Of a DNA stretch of 64,000 nucleotides, positions 36,873 through 44,905 are shown in pieces. The notes under the pieces are model-generated. The model was not told where the DNA came from and searched no databases. It saw only the letters and a program-made list of their open reading frames with translations. The position numbers were made by a program, and so were the translations under genes. Origin of the DNA: Burkholderia sp052045245 (GTDB taxonomy: Bacteria > Pseudomonadota > Gammaproteobacteria > Burkholderiales > Burkholderiaceae); contig NZ_JBQEON010000020.1 in the NCBI RefSeq assembly GCF_052045245.1, forward strand, positions 62,001 through 126,000, written 5' to 3'. Position 1 is the stretch's first letter; each line of letters begins with the position of its first letter.

Positions 36873-39800
36873 ATGGCAAGCACGACTCTCGGCGTCAAAG
36901 TCGATGACCTTCTCCGCTCGCGCCTGAAAGACGCGGCGGCGCGTCTCGAGCGCACTCCCCACTGGCTGATCAAGCAGGCGATCTTCGCGTATCTCGAGCG
37001 GATCGAGCACGGCCAGTTGCCGCCCGAGCTGTCGGGCAACAGCGGCGTGACGGAGCTTGCCGACGGCCAGACGCCGGACGGCGACGACGACAACTCGCCG
37101 CATCCGTTCCTCGAATTCGCGCAGAACGTGCAGCCGCAATCGGTGCTGCGCGCGGCGATCACCGCCGCGTATCGCCGCCCCGAGCCGGAATGCGTGCCGT
37201 TCCTGCTGGGCCAGGCGCGTGTGCCGGCGGCCCTGCAGGCCGACGTGCAGACGCTCGCGACGACGCTCGTCGAAGCGCTGCGCGAGAAGAGCTCGGGCGG
37301 TGGCGTCGAAGGGCTGATCCACGAGTTCTCGCTGTCGAGCCAGGAAGGCGTCGCGCTGATGTGCCTGGCCGAGGCGCTGCTGCGCATTCCCGATCGCGCG
37401 ACCCGCGATGCGCTGATTCGCGACAAGATCAGCAAGGGCGACTGGCGTTCGCACGTCGGCCACGCGCCGTCGCTGTTCGTGAACGCGGCGACCTGGGGGC
37501 TGATGATCACCGGCAAGCTCGTGACGACCAATAGCGAAGCGGGCCTGTCGTCGGCGCTCACGCGCCTGATCGGCCGCGGCGGCGAGCCGCTGATCCGCAA
37601 GGGCGTCGACATGGCGATGCGCCTGATGGGCGAGCAGTTCGTCACCGGCGAGACGATTTCCGAAGCGCTGGCGAACAGCCGCAAGTACGAAGCGCGCGGC
37701 TTCCGCTACTCGTACGACATGCTCGGCGAAGCGGCGACGACCGAAGAGGACGCGCAGCGCTACTACGCGTCGTACGAGCAGGCGATCCACGCGATCGGCA
37801 AGGCGGCCGGCGGCCGCGGCATCTATGAAGGCCCGGGCATCTCGATCAAGCTGTCGGCGCTGCACGCGCGCTACTCGCGCTCGCAGCAGGACCGCACGAT
37901 GAGCGAGCTGCTGCCGCGCGTGCGCGCGCTCGCGCTGCTCGCACGCCGCTACGACATCGGCCTGAACATCGACGCGGAAGAAGCCGACCGTCTCGAACTG
38001 TCGCTCGACCTGCTCGAGGCGCTGTGCTTCGATCCGGATCTTGCGGGCTGGAACGGCATCGGTTTCGTCGTGCAGGGCTACCAGAAGCGCTGCCCGTTCG
38101 TGATCGACTACCTGATCGACCTCGCGCGTCGCAGCCGTCACCGCCTGATGATCCGTCTGGTCAAGGGCGCGTACTGGGACACCGAGATCAAGCGTGCGCA
38201 GGTCGACGGCCTCGAAGGCTATCCGGTCTACACGCGCAAGATCTATACGGACGTGTCGTATCTCGCGTGCGCGAAGAAGCTGCTCGCGGCGCCCGACGCC
38301 GTCTACCCGCAGTTCGCGACGCACAACGCGTACACGCTGGCCGCGATCTATCACCTGGCCGGCCAGAACTACTACCCGGGCCAGTACGAATTCCAGTGCC
38401 TGCACGGGATGGGCGAACCGCTGTACGAGGAAGTCACGGGCCGCGACAAGCTGAACCGGCCGTGCCGCGTGTACGCACCGGTCGGCACGCACGAAACGCT
38501 GCTTGCGTATCTCGTGCGCCGCCTGCTGGAGAATGGCGCGAACACGTCGTTCGTGAACCGCATCGCCGATAAAACCGTGCCGGTGAAGGAACTGGTCGCC
38601 GATCCGGTCGACGAGGCGTCGAAGGTCGTGCCGCTCGGCGCGCCGCACACGAAGATCCCGCTGCCGCGCAACCTGTACGGCGACGAGCGACCCAACTCGA
38701 TGGGCCTCGACCTGTCGAACGAACACCGTCTCGCGTCGCTGTCGTCCGCGCTGCTCGCGAGCGCGCACCATCCGTGGCGCGCGGCGCCGATGCTCGCCGA
38801 CGATGCGCTCGCCGACGCACCGGCACGCGACGTGCGCAACCCGGCCGATCAGCGCGACATCGTCGGCACGGTCAGCGAAGCGACGGCCGAGCACGTGAGC
38901 GCGGCGCTCGCGCACGCGGTCGCCGCCGCGCCGATCTGGCAGGCGACGCCGGTCGATGCGCGTGCCGACTGCCTGGTGCGCGCGGCCGACCTGCTCGAAG
39001 CACAGATGCACACGCTGATGGGCCTGATCGTGCGCGAAGCCGGCAAGTCGCTGCCGAACGCGATCGCCGAAATCCGCGAAGCGGTCGACTTCCTGCGCTA
39101 CTACGCGGCGCAGATCCGCGACGAGTTCTCGAACGACACGCATCGCCCGCTCGGCCCGGTGGTCTGTATCAGCCCGTGGAACTTCCCGCTCGCGATCTTC
39201 ATGGGGCAGGTCGCCGCCGCGCTCGCGGCCGGCAACACGGTGCTCGCGAAGCCGGCCGAACAGACGCCGCTGATCGCCGCGCAAGCCGTGCGCCTGCTGC
39301 GCGAGGCCGGTGTGCCGGCCGGCGCGGTGCAACTGCTGCCGGGCACGGGCGAGACGGTCGGCGCCGCGCTGGTCGCCGATGCGCGCACGCGCGCGGTGAT
39401 GTTCACCGGCTCGACCGAAGTCGCGCGCCTGATCAACAAGACGCTGTCCGCGCGCCTCGACCCGGACGGCAAGCCGATTCCGCTGATCGCCGAAACCGGC
39501 GGCCAGAACGCGATGATCGTCGACTCGTCGGCGCTCGCGGAGCAGGTCGTCGCGGACGTGATGCAGTCGTCGTTCGACTCGGCCGGTCAACGGTGTTCGG
39601 CGCTGCGCGTTCTGTGTCTGCAGGACGATGTCGCGGACCGCACGCTGACGATGCTGAAGGGCGCGATGCACGAGCTGGCGCTCGGCAACCCGGACCGGCT
39701 GTCGACCGACGTCGGCCCGGTGATCGACGGCGAAGCGAAGCTGACGATCGACACGCACGTCGCGACGATGAAGGACAAGGGCCACACGGTCACGCAGCTG

Positions 39801-40805
39801 TCGTCGCCGGAAGCCTGCGCGCACGGCACGTTCGTGCCGCCGACGCTGATCGAGATCGGCAGCATCGACGAGCTCAAGCGTGAAGTGTTCGGCCCGGTGC
39901 TGCACGTGGTGCGCTATCGCCGCAACCAGCTCGACAAGCTGCTCGAGCAGATCCGCGCGACGGGTTACGGCCTGACGCTCGGCATCCACACGCGGATCGA
40001 CGAGACGATCGCGCACGTGATCTCGAACGCGCACGTCGGCAACATTTACGTGAACCGCAACGTGATCGGCGCGGTGGTCGGCGTGCAGCCGTTCGGCGGC
40101 GAAGGGCTGTCGGGCACGGGCCCGAAGGCCGGCGGCGCGCTGTACCTGCAGCGCCTGCTCGCGACGCGTCCGTCGGGCCTGCCGCGTTCGCTCGCGCAGA
40201 CGCTGATCGCGGACGGCGCGGTCGAAGGCGACGCGCGCGGCAATCCGGCGGCGGCGCTCACCGCGCTGCGCGACTGGCTGATCGAGCAGCGCGAACCGGC
40301 GCTGGCGGCCCGTTGCGACGGCTATCTGGCACAGGTGCCGGCCGGCGCGACGGCGGTACTGACCGGCCCGACGGGCGAGCGAAACACGTATACACTCGGC
40401 CCGCGCGGCACGGTGCTGTGCGTCGCCGCGACGCCGGGCGGTGCGCGCGCGCAGTTCGCGGCAGTGCTGGCGACGGGCAACCGCGCATTGTTCGCCGGTG
40501 CGGCGGGCGAGGCGCTGGTGGCCGCGCTGCCGGCTGCGTTGAAGACGCATGCGGCCGTGCGCAAGCAGGCCGACGCGCCGTTCGACGCGGTGCTGTTCGA
40601 AGGCGACAGCGACGAATTGCAGACGCTCGTGAAGGAGGTCGCGCAGCGGCCGGGCCCGATCGTGTCGGTGCAGGGCGTGTCGGCGGGCGCGTTCGAGAAC
40701 GGCGATACGGAAGACTACGCGCTCGAGCGGCTCCTGACCGAGCGCTCGGTCAGCGTGAACACGGCCGCGGCGGGCGGCAATGCGAATTTGATGACGATCG
40801 GCTGA
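36873..40805 (+). CDS. putA: Trifunctional proline catabolism protein PutA (repressor, proline dehydrogenase, P5C dehydrogenase)
   Basis: 1310 residues. It oxidises proline to glutamate in two steps and represses its own gene. Residues 1-47 form a ribbon-helix-helix DNA-binding domain (TTLGVKVDDLLRSRLKDAAA). The FAD-dependent proline dehydrogenase barrel follows (RLVKGAYWDTEIKRAQ near 430). The aldehyde dehydrogenase part spans about 600-1110 with AETGGQNAMIVD and the catalytic cysteine in SAGQRCSALRV. The last 200 residues are the extra C-terminal domain of long PutAs. ATG 36873 is chosen because the family starts at the ribbon-helix-helix. GTTGCA operators lie upstream. Confidence 0.96.
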   Translation: MASTTLGVKVDDLLRSRLKDAAARLERTPHWLIKQAIFAYLERIEHGQLPPELSGNSGVTELADGQTPDGDDDNSPHPFLEFAQNVQPQSVLRAAITAAYRRPEPECVPFLLGQARVPAALQADVQTLATTLVEALREKSSGGGVEGLIHEFSLSSQEGVALMCLAEALLRIPDRATRDALIRDKISKGDWRSHVGHAPSLFVNAATWGLMITGKLVTTNSEAGLSSALTRLIGRGGEPLIRKGVDMAMRLMGEQFVTGETISEALANSRKYEARGFRYSYDMLGEAATTEEDAQRYYASYEQAIHAIGKAAGGRGIYEGPGISIKLSALHARYSRSQQDRTMSELLPRVRALALLARRYDIGLNIDAEEADRLELSLDLLEALCFDPDLAGWNGIGFVVQGYQKRCPFVIDYLIDLARRSRHRLMIRLVKGAYWDTEIKRAQVDGLEGYPVYTRKIYTDVSYLACAKKLLAAPDAVYPQFATHNAYTLAAIYHLAGQNYYPGQYEFQCLHGMGEPLYEEVTGRDKLNRPCRVYAPVGTHETLLAYLVRRLLENGANTSFVNRIADKTVPVKELVADPVDEASKVVPLGAPHTKIPLPRNLYGDERPNSMGLDLSNEHRLASLSSALLASAHHPWRAAPMLADDALADAPARDVRNPADQRDIVGTVSEATAEHVSAALAHAVAAAPIWQATPVDARADCLVRAADLLEAQMHTLMGLIVREAGKSLPNAIAEIREAVDFLRYYAAQIRDEFSNDTHRPLGPVVCISPWNFPLAIFMGQVAAALAAGNTVLAKPAEQTPLIAAQAVRLLREAGVPAGAVQLLPGTGETVGAALVADARTRAVMFTGSTEVARLINKTLSARLDPDGKPIPLIAETGGQNAMIVDSSALAEQVVADVMQSSFDSAGQRCSALRVLCLQDDVADRTLTMLKGAMHELALGNPDRLSTDVGPVIDGEAKLTIDTHVATMKDKGHTVTQLSSPEACAHGTFVPPTLIEIGSIDELKREVFGPVLHVVRYRRNQLDKLLEQIRATGYGLTLGIHTRIDETIAHVISNAHVGNIYVNRNVIGAVVGVQPFGGEGLSGTGPKAGGALYLQRLLATRPSGLPRSLAQTLIADGAVEGDARGNPAAALTALRDWLIEQREPALAARCDGYLAQVPAGATAVLTGPTGERNTYTLGPRGTVLCVAATPGGARAQFAAVLATGNRALFAGAAGEALVAALPAALKTHAAVRKQADAPFDAVLFEGDSDELQTLVKEVAQRPGPIVSVQGVSAGAFENGDTEDYALERLLTERSVSVNTAAAGGNANLMTIG

Positions 40806-40889
40806 CCATCCTTGCCGTTCGGATCAAACAAAGGAAGCGGCATGGCGATCCCGAAGCCGCTCCATTTACCCTGGTACCAAGGAGATGCT

Positions 40890-42029
40890 ATGCAACACAC
40901 GATGAAAAAGCTGGCAGGCGCGACGTTCGTCGCTGTCATGTCGCTGGCGGGGACGGCCCATGCGGACGACGTGAAGATCGGTTACGCAGGGCCGATGACG
41001 GGCGCCCAGGCGCACTACGGCAAGGATATGCAGAACGGGATCGTGCTCGCGCTGGAAGACTTCAACGCGACGAACCCGAAGATTGGCGGCAAGCCGGTGA
41101 AGTTCGTGCTCGAGACGCAGGACGACCAGGCTGACCCGCGCACCGGCACGACGGTGGCACAGAAGCTCGTCGACGACGGCATCAAGGGCATGCTCGGCCA
41201 CTTCAACTCGGGCACGACGATTCCGGCATCGCGCATCTATGCGAACGCCGGCATTCCGGAAATCGCGATGGCGACGGCACCGGAATACACGCAGCAGGGT
41301 TACAAGACGACCTTCCGCATGATGACGTCCGACACGCAGCAGGGCTCGGTAGCGGGCACCTTCGCGTCGAAGGATCTCGGCATGAAGAAGATCGCGATCG
41401 TCGACGACCGCACGGCCTACGGCCAGGGTCTCGCCGACCAGTTCGAGAAGGCCGCGAAGGCCGGCGGCGCGACGATCGTCGACCGTGAATTCACGAACGA
41501 CAAGGCGGTCGACTTCAAGGCGATCCTGACCAAGATCAAGGCGACGAAGCCGGACCTCGTCTACTACGGCGGCGCGGATTCGCAGGCAGCGCCGATGGTC
41601 AAGCAGATGAAGACGCTCGGCATCACCGCACCGCTGATGAGCGGCGAAATGGTGAAGACGCCGACGTTCCTGAAGATCGCGGGCAACGCGGCCGACGGCA
41701 CGATCGCGTCGCTGGCAGGCCTCCCGCTCGACGAAATGCCGGGCGGCAAGACGTACGCCGAGAAGTACAAGAAGCGCTTCGGCGAAGACGTGCAGACCTA
41801 CTCGCCGTACTCGTACGACGGCGCGATGGCGATGATGAACGCGATGAAGAAGGCCGATTCGACCGATCCGGCGAAGTACCTGCCGGTGCTCGCGAAGACC
41901 GACATGGCCGGCGTGACGTCGACGCACGTCGCGTACGACGCGAAGGGCGACCTGAAGAACGGCGGCATCACGATGTACAAGGTCGAGAAGGGCGAGTGGA
42001 AGCCGCTGAAGAGCATCGGCGGGAAGTAA
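40890..42029 (+). CDS. Leu/Ile/Val-type periplasmic binding protein (LivK-like)
   Basis: 379 residues. The signal peptide ends at TAHA (residue 25) and the mature protein begins DDVKIGYAGPMTGAQAHYGKD, very typical of LivK/LivJ. Further family marks are GHFNSGTTIPASRIYANAGIPEI and VDDRTAYGQGLADQFEKA. Start ATG 40890 follows AAGGAGATGCT. No permease or ATPase genes are next to it, so it must work with a transporter encoded elsewhere, possibly one of those earlier in the window. It lies 84 bases after putA and may be cotranscribed. Confidence 0.92.
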   Translation: MQHTMKKLAGATFVAVMSLAGTAHADDVKIGYAGPMTGAQAHYGKDMQNGIVLALEDFNATNPKIGGKPVKFVLETQDDQADPRTGTTVAQKLVDDGIKGMLGHFNSGTTIPASRIYANAGIPEIAMATAPEYTQQGYKTTFRMMTSDTQQGSVAGTFASKDLGMKKIAIVDDRTAYGQGLADQFEKAAKAGGATIVDREFTNDKAVDFKAILTKIKATKPDLVYYGGADSQAAPMVKQMKTLGITAPLMSGEMVKTPTFLKIAGNAADGTIASLAGLPLDEMPGGKTYAEKYKKRFGEDVQTYSPYSYDGAMAMMNAMKKADSTDPAKYLPVLAKTDMAGVTSTHVAYDAKGDLKNGGITMYKVEKGEWKPLKSIGGK

Positions 42030-42092
42030 GCAGTCAGTCTTGACGTGGGGAGCGGGCGGCGGCAGAACGTTGCCGTCTCGCGCCTCGTGCGG

Positions 42093-42128
42093 AAAAGCCA
42101 CCAGTCCCGTCGGGGCCGGTGGCTTTTT
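42093..42128 (+). terminator. Rho-independent terminator after the LivK-like gene
   Basis: AAAGCCACC (42094-42102) pairs with GGTGGCTTT (42118-42126), with an inner CCCG/CGGG stem, and five T in a row. It marks the right end of the native putA-livK block, just before the accessory island. Confidence 0.88.
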
Positions 42129-42215
42129 CTTTGGGGGTACGCAGCCGGCAGTAGTGCAGGGGGGCGCCGCATGCGTATGTGCCACCGCATCGCCGTGATC
42201 GGCGGCAGTATGACG

Positions 42216-42626
42216 TTACTTGCCGTCGCAGCACTTGTTAGGGCAATCGGGCAGGAAGGAAATTTCCACACGTCGCCCATTGTCCACGTCGCCATGCGAA
42301 TAGACGCGAGCGCTCTTCTTGATGGTCCCGCGTAAAAAACCTAGTTCCTCCAACAGCGCATACGCGGTTTGCAATCTCGATTGCGCAAGGGCCAGTGCTC
42401 CCGGTTCACTTTCCTCGGCATGGCCGCTGATCAGCGTCGTTTCTTTGGTTAGATGATTTGCATAATCGAGTTTTTGGTCGGCTACCCATTTTGCAATGCG
42501 GACGATCTCCGAATTCGATATGTGCGAGCTATCTCTCGAAAAGTAGACGTCGAAGTTCTCGCTGGCGATGCATGCGAATACCGGATTGGAGGTGAGAAGA
42601 CTCAGGCCAAGAATAAACTTAAGCAT
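42216..42626 (-). CDS. Small exported OmpA-like protein; probable immunity partner of the metallopeptidase
   Basis: 136 residues starting at ATG 42626, whose first codons overlap the end of the metallopeptidase gene by eight bases. An N-terminal signal sequence (MLKFILGLSLLTSNPVFA) sends it to the periplasm; the next residue is Cys, but the -2 Phe makes a lipoprotein signal doubtful. The C-terminal half resembles the OmpA peptidoglycan-binding fold: LISGHAEESEPGALALAQSR, RLQTAYALLEELGF and NGRRVEISFLPDC. Position after an effector gene and periplasmic location suggest immunity, which is inference. The gene is clearly AT-richer than the chromosome. Confidence 0.65.
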   Translation of the reverse strand: MLKFILGLSLLTSNPVFACIASENFDVYFSRDSSHISNSEIVRIAKWVADQKLDYANHLTKETTLISGHAEESEPGALALAQSRLQTAYALLEELGFLRGTIKKSARVYSHGDVDNGRRVEISFLPDCPNKCCDGK

Positions 42627-43287
42627 TGTAGATGACGTATCCGGCAATACTGTCGGCATTGTTGATTGCTTGATTCGGATTTTCGGCTCCAAACGCCAAA
42701 CACTCCTCCATGAAGTATCTGTGATCCTTGGTTCCCATTGTGTCGTCGAAATGACTCGCCTCATGAATCAGAGTGGAAACCATGGAATCTTTCTCCCATG
42801 AGAAGTCTCGCATTGTACAAAAATCGGGATGTATTGCAATCGTATGAGTTACGGTATCCGGCGAACACACTGATGCCGCGACTCCCGATTTGTTCGAATT
42901 TGGAACGCATCCAATATGTTTGAATCGCTCGCTATCCCATCGCGTGAAATTGGAACCGGTGAGTGCCTTTAGTACTCGAGCGATTGCAGTCAGGCCTGTC
43001 AATAGCGATATGCGGGTGCCTTCATCGGTTCTGCCGAACCACTGTAATACGCGTGCCTTGTCAGCGTTGGACCAGCGCTGCAAATCCTCGATTCTTGTGT
43101 CGATGAGAGAAACGGCTCGGTCGCGCTTACTCAATACCATTTCACGGAATTCCTTGTTTGTCATGTTGTGGCATATTTTTTCGGTATTGATTGTTACTTC
43201 TACCATCGACCCGGGATTGGTGTTGGTGACGGCACCTGAGTGTACGAGGAACCATTCTCCGCCGTCATTCACATCAAAATTTTTCAT
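42619..43287 (-). CDS. Aspzincin (M35/deuterolysin-type) metallopeptidase, probable type VI secretion effector
   Basis: 222 residues, no signal peptide. The zinc motif is HEASH (residues 175-179) followed by GTKDHRYF with Asp188 as the third metal ligand, and then NPNQAINNADS: the exact order HExxH, GTxDxxY, NADS of aspzincin lysine-specific or deuterolysin-type endopeptidases. The first 140 residues include the WFGRTDEGTR segment also found in bacterial aspzincin toxin domains. It starts four bases after the PAAR-TTR gene (TGA-AGCA-ATG), so it should be delivered by that spike. It is AT-rich, unlike both PAAR genes. The target would be a periplasmic or cytoplasmic protein of a rival cell. 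Confidence 0.8.
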   Translation of the reverse strand: MKNFDVNDGGEWFLVHSGAVTNTNPGSMVEVTINTEKICHNMTNKEFREMVLSKRDRAVSLIDTRIEDLQRWSNADKARVLQWFGRTDEGTRISLLTGLTAIARVLKALTGSNFTRWDSERFKHIGCVPNSNKSGVAASVCSPDTVTHTIAIHPDFCTMRDFSWEKDSMVSTLIHEASHFDDTMGTKDHRYFMEECLAFGAENPNQAINNADSIAGYVIYNA

Positions 43288-43291
43288 TGCT

Positions 43292-43837
43292 TCAATGTTC
43301 CATCGTATAGATTTTCAGAGTTGCCGAGACGTCGGTGGCGATCCGATGTGTTTGCCCGGCCGTGTCCGTGGTGCCCGTGAAAATCTGGCCAGTGTCGGTA
43401 ACGATTCGGTAGCGGATGTTCGCGAGCGGGCGGCGGGAGTCATCGAGCAAGGTGAATTGCTCGTCGTGTACGGCAGCCGATCGAGCAAATGACCGCTCGG
43501 CTGCATCAGATTTGCGCCCATTCAGCGCCGCAGTCTCTCCTGCAGTAAAAATCATCCGCATGCCGCGCTCAGCGTAGAAGATCGGCGGCGGGTTGCATCC
43601 GCAGACATTGATATCCCCGCTCAATGCCCACTGTTTGCCGTTCGGGCCGGTACCGGGCCAGCGTGGCCCTTGCGGTGCGATGTACCCTTCACGCTTGCAG
43701 GCCGTACAGTAGGTCTTCATGTCGAGCGTGGCGATATGAACCCTCGGCGGCGGATCCGAACAGGTCACGGTGTCGAGGCCTTCGACAATCACCGCTTCCC
43801 CGGCGCAGTCGCCTTTGGCAAGAAAGTAGCGGATCAT
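43292..43837 (-). CDS. PAAR-domain spike protein with a transthyretin-like C-terminal extension
   Basis: 181 residues. Residues 1 to about 95 match the PAAR fold that caps the VgrG spike of type VI secretion systems (MIRYFLAKGDCAG, then IATLDMKTYCTACKREGYI and ALSGDINVCGCNPPP, with cysteines 11, 26, 44, 47, 79 and 81 placed as in metal-binding PAARs). Residues about 125-178 (EQFTLLDDSRRPLANIRYRI and TGTTDTAGQTHRI) form the small transthyretin-like domain known as a C-terminal extension of some PAARs, thought to recruit effectors. Start ATG 43837 is preferred over 17 more upstream codons that overlap the previous gene. Confidence 0.8.
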   Translation of the reverse strand: MIRYFLAKGDCAGEAVIVEGLDTVTCSDPPPRVHIATLDMKTYCTACKREGYIAPQGPRWPGTGPNGKQWALSGDINVCGCNPPPIFYAERGMRMIFTAGETAALNGRKSDAAERSFARSAAVHDEQFTLLDDSRRPLANIRYRIVTDTGQIFTGTTDTAGQTHRIATDVSATLKIYTMEH

Positions 43838-43847
43838 GGGCGCTACC

Positions 43848-44507
43848 TCAGTGGGGCCTGGACGAGCGGGTGACGACGCTAAATACAACGGACGACGCTA
43901 CGCCTTGTCGCTCGGGGCTATCGGTGATCGTGTCGCCGTTATCGAGTTCGCTGCCAACGAATGCGAGCGGCGCGAAGTCAGGCCCGTCGGCCAAACCCAG
44001 ACCGCTCGTCACGCGCGCGGTTGAACCGTCCGGATAGTGGATCAGGTCGCCCATCGTGGCAGCCTTTCCCAAGTGCGGCGCTACTTCCCACGTGCCGGAA
44101 GGCTCGCGCAATACACCGCCGCGCGCTGTTGTCGCGCCACGTACCGCCAGTCTGTAGGCGGGCGGCGCGAGCGGCGGCACATAGGTCGGATCGAACAGAC
44201 CCGCAACGCGTTGCCCATCCCCCACGTGAATGCCCCATGAACTGCGCAGCGTTTCGGTAATGCGGTCGCCGTTGCTCAACCGGCTGCCCACCAATGCGAA
44301 TGGCTTGCCTCCGCTATGGTTGTTTCCCGCGCCGTCGATAATCGCGGCCTCGCTGCCGTCGTCATAGGTCACTACATCGCCGACGCAGGCGACTTCCAAT
44401 CCAGCCAAGGTCAGGCCGCTGGTTGCGGTGGTGATACGTCCGCCGCGTTCCGTGAGCGCGCCAACGGTGGCGAAAAGATGGGTCGGTACTTTGAGTTCGT
44501 TTTTCAT
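43848..44507 (-). CDS. Tandem PAAR-motif protein
   Basis: 219 residues made of two similar halves, about residues 10-100 and 122-208. Corresponding segments are LEVACVGDVVTYDDGS / KAATMGDLIHYPDGS and FALVGSRLSNGDRITET / LAFVGSELDNGDTITDS, both of the PAAR-motif type. This is the first gene of the four-gene island operon, with a ribosome site AGGGAAG before ATG 44507. It is GC-richer than the peptidase gene, so the spike genes and cargo may have different histories. It probably acts as a spike tip or loading adaptor of a type VI system encoded elsewhere; no other secretion genes are in the window. Confidence 0.72.
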   Translation of the reverse strand: MKNELKVPTHLFATVGALTERGGRITTATSGLTLAGLEVACVGDVVTYDDGSEAAIIDGAGNNHSGGKPFALVGSRLSNGDRITETLRSSWGIHVGDGQRVAGLFDPTYVPPLAPPAYRLAVRGATTARGGVLREPSGTWEVAPHLGKAATMGDLIHYPDGSTARVTSGLGLADGPDFAPLAFVGSELDNGDTITDSPERQGVASSVVFSVVTRSSRPH

Positions 44508-44611
44508 CCGGCTTCCCTGTCTCGATAAATGGAATGGCTGCCTAGAGACGCTATTCCAGACAAGAAACGTCGATCAATCGGACGAATATGATTTAGTACC
44601 GTTAACTTCTG

Positions 44612-44863
44612 TTACTTATTCCGTTCTGCTTGCTGCATTGGCCGCCGCCATGCGCCGAACATCAGGTCGACGAACGCGGGCGTGTTCAGGCACATCGCGG
44701 CGACCCGGTCGCCGGCCGCGACGCCGAGCGCGCTCAACACGGCCGCCGCGCGGTGCGAGCGATCGCGTGCCTGAGCGTAGGTGATCGGCGTGTCGCCGTG
44801 GATCAGGAACGGCTTGTCGGGCGTCGCGCGGGCGGCGCGGTCGAGGGCGGCGACGAGGTTCAT
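44612..44863 (-). pseudogene. Truncated acyl-CoA ligase (AMP-binding), N-terminal remnant
   Basis: Starts MNLVAALDRAARATPDKPFLIHGD and continues YAQARDRSHRAAAVLSALG and VAAMCLNTPAFVDLMFGAW, an ordinary start of a malonyl/long-chain acyl-CoA ligase, then breaks off after about 70 codons into RRPMQQAERNK and a stop. A full ligase has about 500 residues, including the ATP-binding motif, all missing here. The change coincides with a drop from GC-rich to AT-rich DNA near 44640. It lies 42 bases downstream of the AidB-like dehydrogenase, so the intact gene was probably its operon partner. The rest is not found on the other side of the island. Confidence 0.8.
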
Positions 44864-44905
44864 GGCGGCTCCGGGTGGCGGACGTGGCGGGGCGGCGGAC
44901 CGGCG

